A program made the translations under genes and the position numbers. From positions 29,180 through 93,179 of the forward strand of contig DAIOUL010000001.1 in assembly GCA_036759545.1 (NCBI GenBank): 64,000 bases of DNA, given 5' to 3'. Below the pieces are notes generated by a model, which did no database searches, was not told where the DNA came from, and worked only from the letters and a program-made list of their open reading frames with translations. This DNA is from 66-474 sp036759545. Its GTDB lineage: Bacteria; Pseudomonadota; Gammaproteobacteria; Xanthomonadales; Rhodanobacteraceae. Below, piece by piece: positions 62,193-64,000 of this stretch (position 1 is the first letter of the stretch; each line of letters starts with the position of its first letter).

Positions 62193-62827
62193 GCCACGCC
62201 ACCAGCCTGCTGCTGTTCGCCGCGCTGGTGTTCGGCATCATCGTGCTGCCCGGCCTGGACATGGCCTTCGTGATGGGCAGCTCGCTGACTGCAGGGCGCC
62301 GGCACGGTTTGGCTGCGGTCGCAGGCGTGATCGCGGGCGGCATCGGCCATGTCCTGATGACCACGCTCGGCATCAGCGTGCTGTTGAAACTGATCCCGGG
62401 CGTGTTCAATGCGCTGCTTCTGGCCGGCGCGCTCTACATCGCATGGATCGGAATCTCGCTGCTGCGCTCGAATGGCGGTTTCGATTTGCAAAGCGGAATT
62501 GCAGCCACGCCATCCGCCTGGGTGACTTTCCGGCGCGGCGCTTTCACCTGCCTGATGAATCCCAAGGCGTATCTGTTCATGCTGGCGGTGTTCCCGCAAT
62601 TCCTGCGCACGGAATACGGACCGCTCTGGTCCCAGGCGCTGGTGCTGTGGATCATCATCGCGCTCACGCAATTCGCCGTGTACGGCGCGGTCGCCATCGC
62701 TGCGGGAGAGGCACGCGGCTGGCTGTCGCGGAAACCGGCGGCGGGAATCGTCGCTGCGCGCGTCATCGGCGCGATGCTGATTACCGCCGCGCTGGCTACC
62801 GCGTTCGAGGGTTGGCGGGCGGCCTGA
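62189..62827 (+). CDS. LysE family exporter
   Basis: 212 aa inner-membrane protein with six helices, of the LysE/RhtB family that exports amino acids or small metabolites. Family features: LVFGIIVLPGLDMAFVMGSSL at the start (the PGxD position typical of the family), then AAVAGVIAGGIGHVLMTTLG, and LMNPKAYLFMLAVFPQF in the second half. The ATGA overlap with the NIPSNAP gene decides the start. Together with the WYL regulator it may form a small metabolite-response unit. Confidence 0.9.
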   Translation: MSHATSLLLFAALVFGIIVLPGLDMAFVMGSSLTAGRRHGLAAVAGVIAGGIGHVLMTTLGISVLLKLIPGVFNALLLAGALYIAWIGISLLRSNGGFDLQSGIAATPSAWVTFRRGAFTCLMNPKAYLFMLAVFPQFLRTEYGPLWSQALVLWIIIALTQFAVYGAVAIAAGEARGWLSRKPAAGIVAARVIGAMLITAALATAFEGWRAA

Positions 62828-62847
62828 GCCAAACCCGGATAAACAAA

Positions 62848-62870
62848 GCCGGCCTTCCTGGCCGGCGTTT
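62848..62870 (+). terminator. Probable terminator after lysE
   Basis: GCCGGCC and GGCCGGC arms (62848-62854 and 62860-62866) with a TTCCT loop are followed by GTTT. The element lies 20 nt after the LysE stop. The short T-run makes it a weak but plausible intrinsic terminator. Confidence 0.6.
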
Positions 62871-63208
62871 GCGTTCAACGGTGAAGAGTAAGGAGCCGGG
62901 ACTTCCTGTCAGCGCGTCGTCCCTGATTCCCTGCGCATTCCGGACTCCTTTGAAAACGAACGAGCATTCCGGGTCGTCCGCCTCCGGGATACGACGCGAG
63001 CGCCGCAGGCGGAGTTTCATCCGTGATCAGGACGCACGAACCTGTGCGCGGCGCGTCCTTGCGCGGGGTGTTTAACGCAAACCCGGTGCCAAGCCGCGCG
63101 CGGACATGTAGTCCGGCAAATCAAAAGGTTACGCTTCCGATGCCGGCCATGTGTCGGGCATTCTGCAAAGGCATTGTCGAATTCCGTGCGATGCGCACGA
63201 TGGCAAGC
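62871..63208. other. 338-nt gap between lysE terminator and putA end, no gene recognised
   Basis: No frame with family similarity, no tRNA-like fold and no repeat was recognised. A 6-bp hairpin at 63185-63199 (CGTGCG, loop ATG) just downstream of the putA stop (minus strand) might be its terminator, but there is no T-run. Confidence 0.5.
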
Positions 63209-64000
63209 TCATTCCGCCATCGTCAACAACGAAGCATTGCCGCCCGCCGCGGTGGTGTTGATGGTGACGGTACGCTCCGTGGCGAAGCGCAGCAGGTAGT
63301 GCGGACCGCCGGCCTTGGGGCCGGTGCCGGAAAGATTCTCGCCGCCGAACGGCTGCACGCCAACCACCGCACCGATCTGGTTGCGATTGACGTAGGTGTT
63401 GCCCACGCGGGCGCGGCGCGTGATGTGCTCGATGGTTTCATCGATGCGGCTGTGGATGCCGAGCGTCAGGCCGAAACCGGTGGCGTTGATCGCATCGATC
63501 ACCTGATCGAGTTCCTCGGCTTTCCAGCGCACCACGTGCAACGCGGGGCCGAACACTTCCTGCGTCAGTAACTTGATCGAAGGAATTTCATACGCGCGCG
63601 GGGCGAAGAAGGTGCCGTGCTCGCTGCCAGGTGCGAGTTTGGCCTGGTTGATCACTTTCGCCTCGCGACTCATGCGTTCGGCGTGTTCGTTGAGCGTGTT
63701 GCGCGAAGGCACGTCGATCACCGGGCCGACGTCGGTCGATAAAAGCGCGGGATCGCCGACGGTCAATTCGTCCATCGCGCCTTTCAACATCTCGATCACC
63801 TTGTCGGCGATGTCCTCCTGCACGAACAGCACGCGCGCGGCGGAACAACGCTGGCCGGCGGAATCGAACGCGCTGGCCATCACGTCTTTCACCAGTTGCT
63901 CCGGCAACGCGGAGGAATCGGCGATCAGCGCGTTCTGTCCGCCGGTTTCGGCGATCAGTGCGGCGATCGGTGCGTTGCGCGCGGCCAGCGTGCGGTTGAT
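63209..64000 (-). CDS. putA: PutA C-terminal part: delta-1-pyrroline-5-carboxylate dehydrogenase domain (truncated by window edge)
   Basis: 263 codons visible, running off the right edge. The aldehyde-dehydrogenase domain oxidises glutamate-gamma-semialdehyde to glutamate. The general-base glutamate is in AETGGQNALIADSSA and the catalytic cysteine in GQRCSAARV. PFGGENLSGTGPKAGGPHYLL is a PutA/P5C dehydrogenase signature. The end GGNASLLTMAE matches PutA enzymes that lack a C-terminal extension. The frame is open through base 64000, so the proline dehydrogenase part should lie outside the window; a stand-alone P5C dehydrogenase is less likely. Confidence 0.9.
   Translation of the reverse strand: MNRTLAARNAPIAALIAETGGQNALIADSSALPEQLVKDVMASAFDSAGQRCSAARVLFVQEDIADKVIEMLKGAMDELTVGDPALLSTDVGPVIDVPSRNTLNEHAERMSREAKVINQAKLAPGSEHGTFFAPRAYEIPSIKLLTQEVFGPALHVVRWKAEELDQVIDAINATGFGLTLGIHSRIDETIEHITRRARVGNTYVNRNQIGAVVGVQPFGGENLSGTGPKAGGPHYLLRFATERTVTINTTAAGGNASLLTMAE

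Noticed and set aside
1..64000. Insertion sequences, phage genes, CRISPR arrays, rRNA or tRNA genes
   Set aside because: No transposase or integrase motifs, no regularly spaced repeats and no cloverleaf-like sequence were recognised by eye; a tRNA scan was not possible here.

Overview
The window looks like chromosomal DNA of a GC-rich gammaproteobacterium, most likely Xanthomonadales/Lysobacterales and perhaps Rhodanobacteraceae. The reasons are the bioB-bioF-bioH-bioC order with comF divergent from bioB, UbiA, a PutA-type dehydrogenase, dispersed short palindromes of the GTAGCCCGGAT type, and a strong GC bias at third codon positions. No rRNA, tRNA, CRISPR array, insertion sequence or phage gene was recognised. 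The family assignment is inference; no marker gene was compared.

Region 1 (1 to about 17.5 kb) is a secondary-metabolite-like block. It holds a large NRPS cut by the left window edge (A-PCP-C-degenerate A-PCP-thioesterase), a GT2 glycosyltransferase, two unrelated-looking sulfotransferases, a TPP-dependent enzyme next to a single-module A-PCP-TE synthetase, an ATP-grasp ligase, an FkbM methyltransferase of lower GC, a UDP-glucose 4-epimerase and a GT4 glycosyltransferase. Region 2 (17.5 to 24.5 kb) has two tandem paralogous secreted beta-helix proteins, a Wzx-like flippase, a DUF218 protein and a methyltransferase.

Region 3 (24.5 to 38.5 kb, mostly minus strand) is an exopolysaccharide synthesis and export operon. 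In transcription order it encodes a Wza-type export lipoprotein, a Wzz-type chain-length protein, a BY-kinase-like protein whose Walker A lysine is replaced, an outer-membrane beta-barrel, two GT4 enzymes, a Wzy/WaaL-like polymerase or ligase, a polysaccharide deacetylase, a membrane GT2, another GT4 and a formyltransferase/GINT1-like fusion. Many of these genes overlap by 4 nt. A sigma-54-like element lies just upstream of the first gene. The family set resembles exosortase A (XrtA) associated EPS loci, but xrtA, PEP-CTERM tags and a priming glycosyltransferase are not in view. A UDP-glucuronate 4-epimerase-like gene sits just upstream of this operon and a UDP-HexNAc 6-dehydrogenase a little further out.

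Region 4 (38.7 to 64 kb) is mostly ordinary chromosome: an S15 hydrolase, an EamA transporter, a YncE-like propeller, DUF72, biotin synthesis (bioC, bioH, bioF, bioB), comF, ubiA, a CpdB-like nucleotidase, an amino-acid permease, an M61 peptidase, a frameshifted MocR regulator, a HAF-repeat protein, two small proteins, a WYL regulator divergent from a NIPSNAP-lysE pair, and the C-terminal part of putA.

The most interesting proposal is that regions 1 to 3 form one locus in which NRPS enzymology (with sulfation, ATP-grasp ligation and methylation) supplies building blocks or decorations for an exported polysaccharide. That link rests on gene neighbourhood only.
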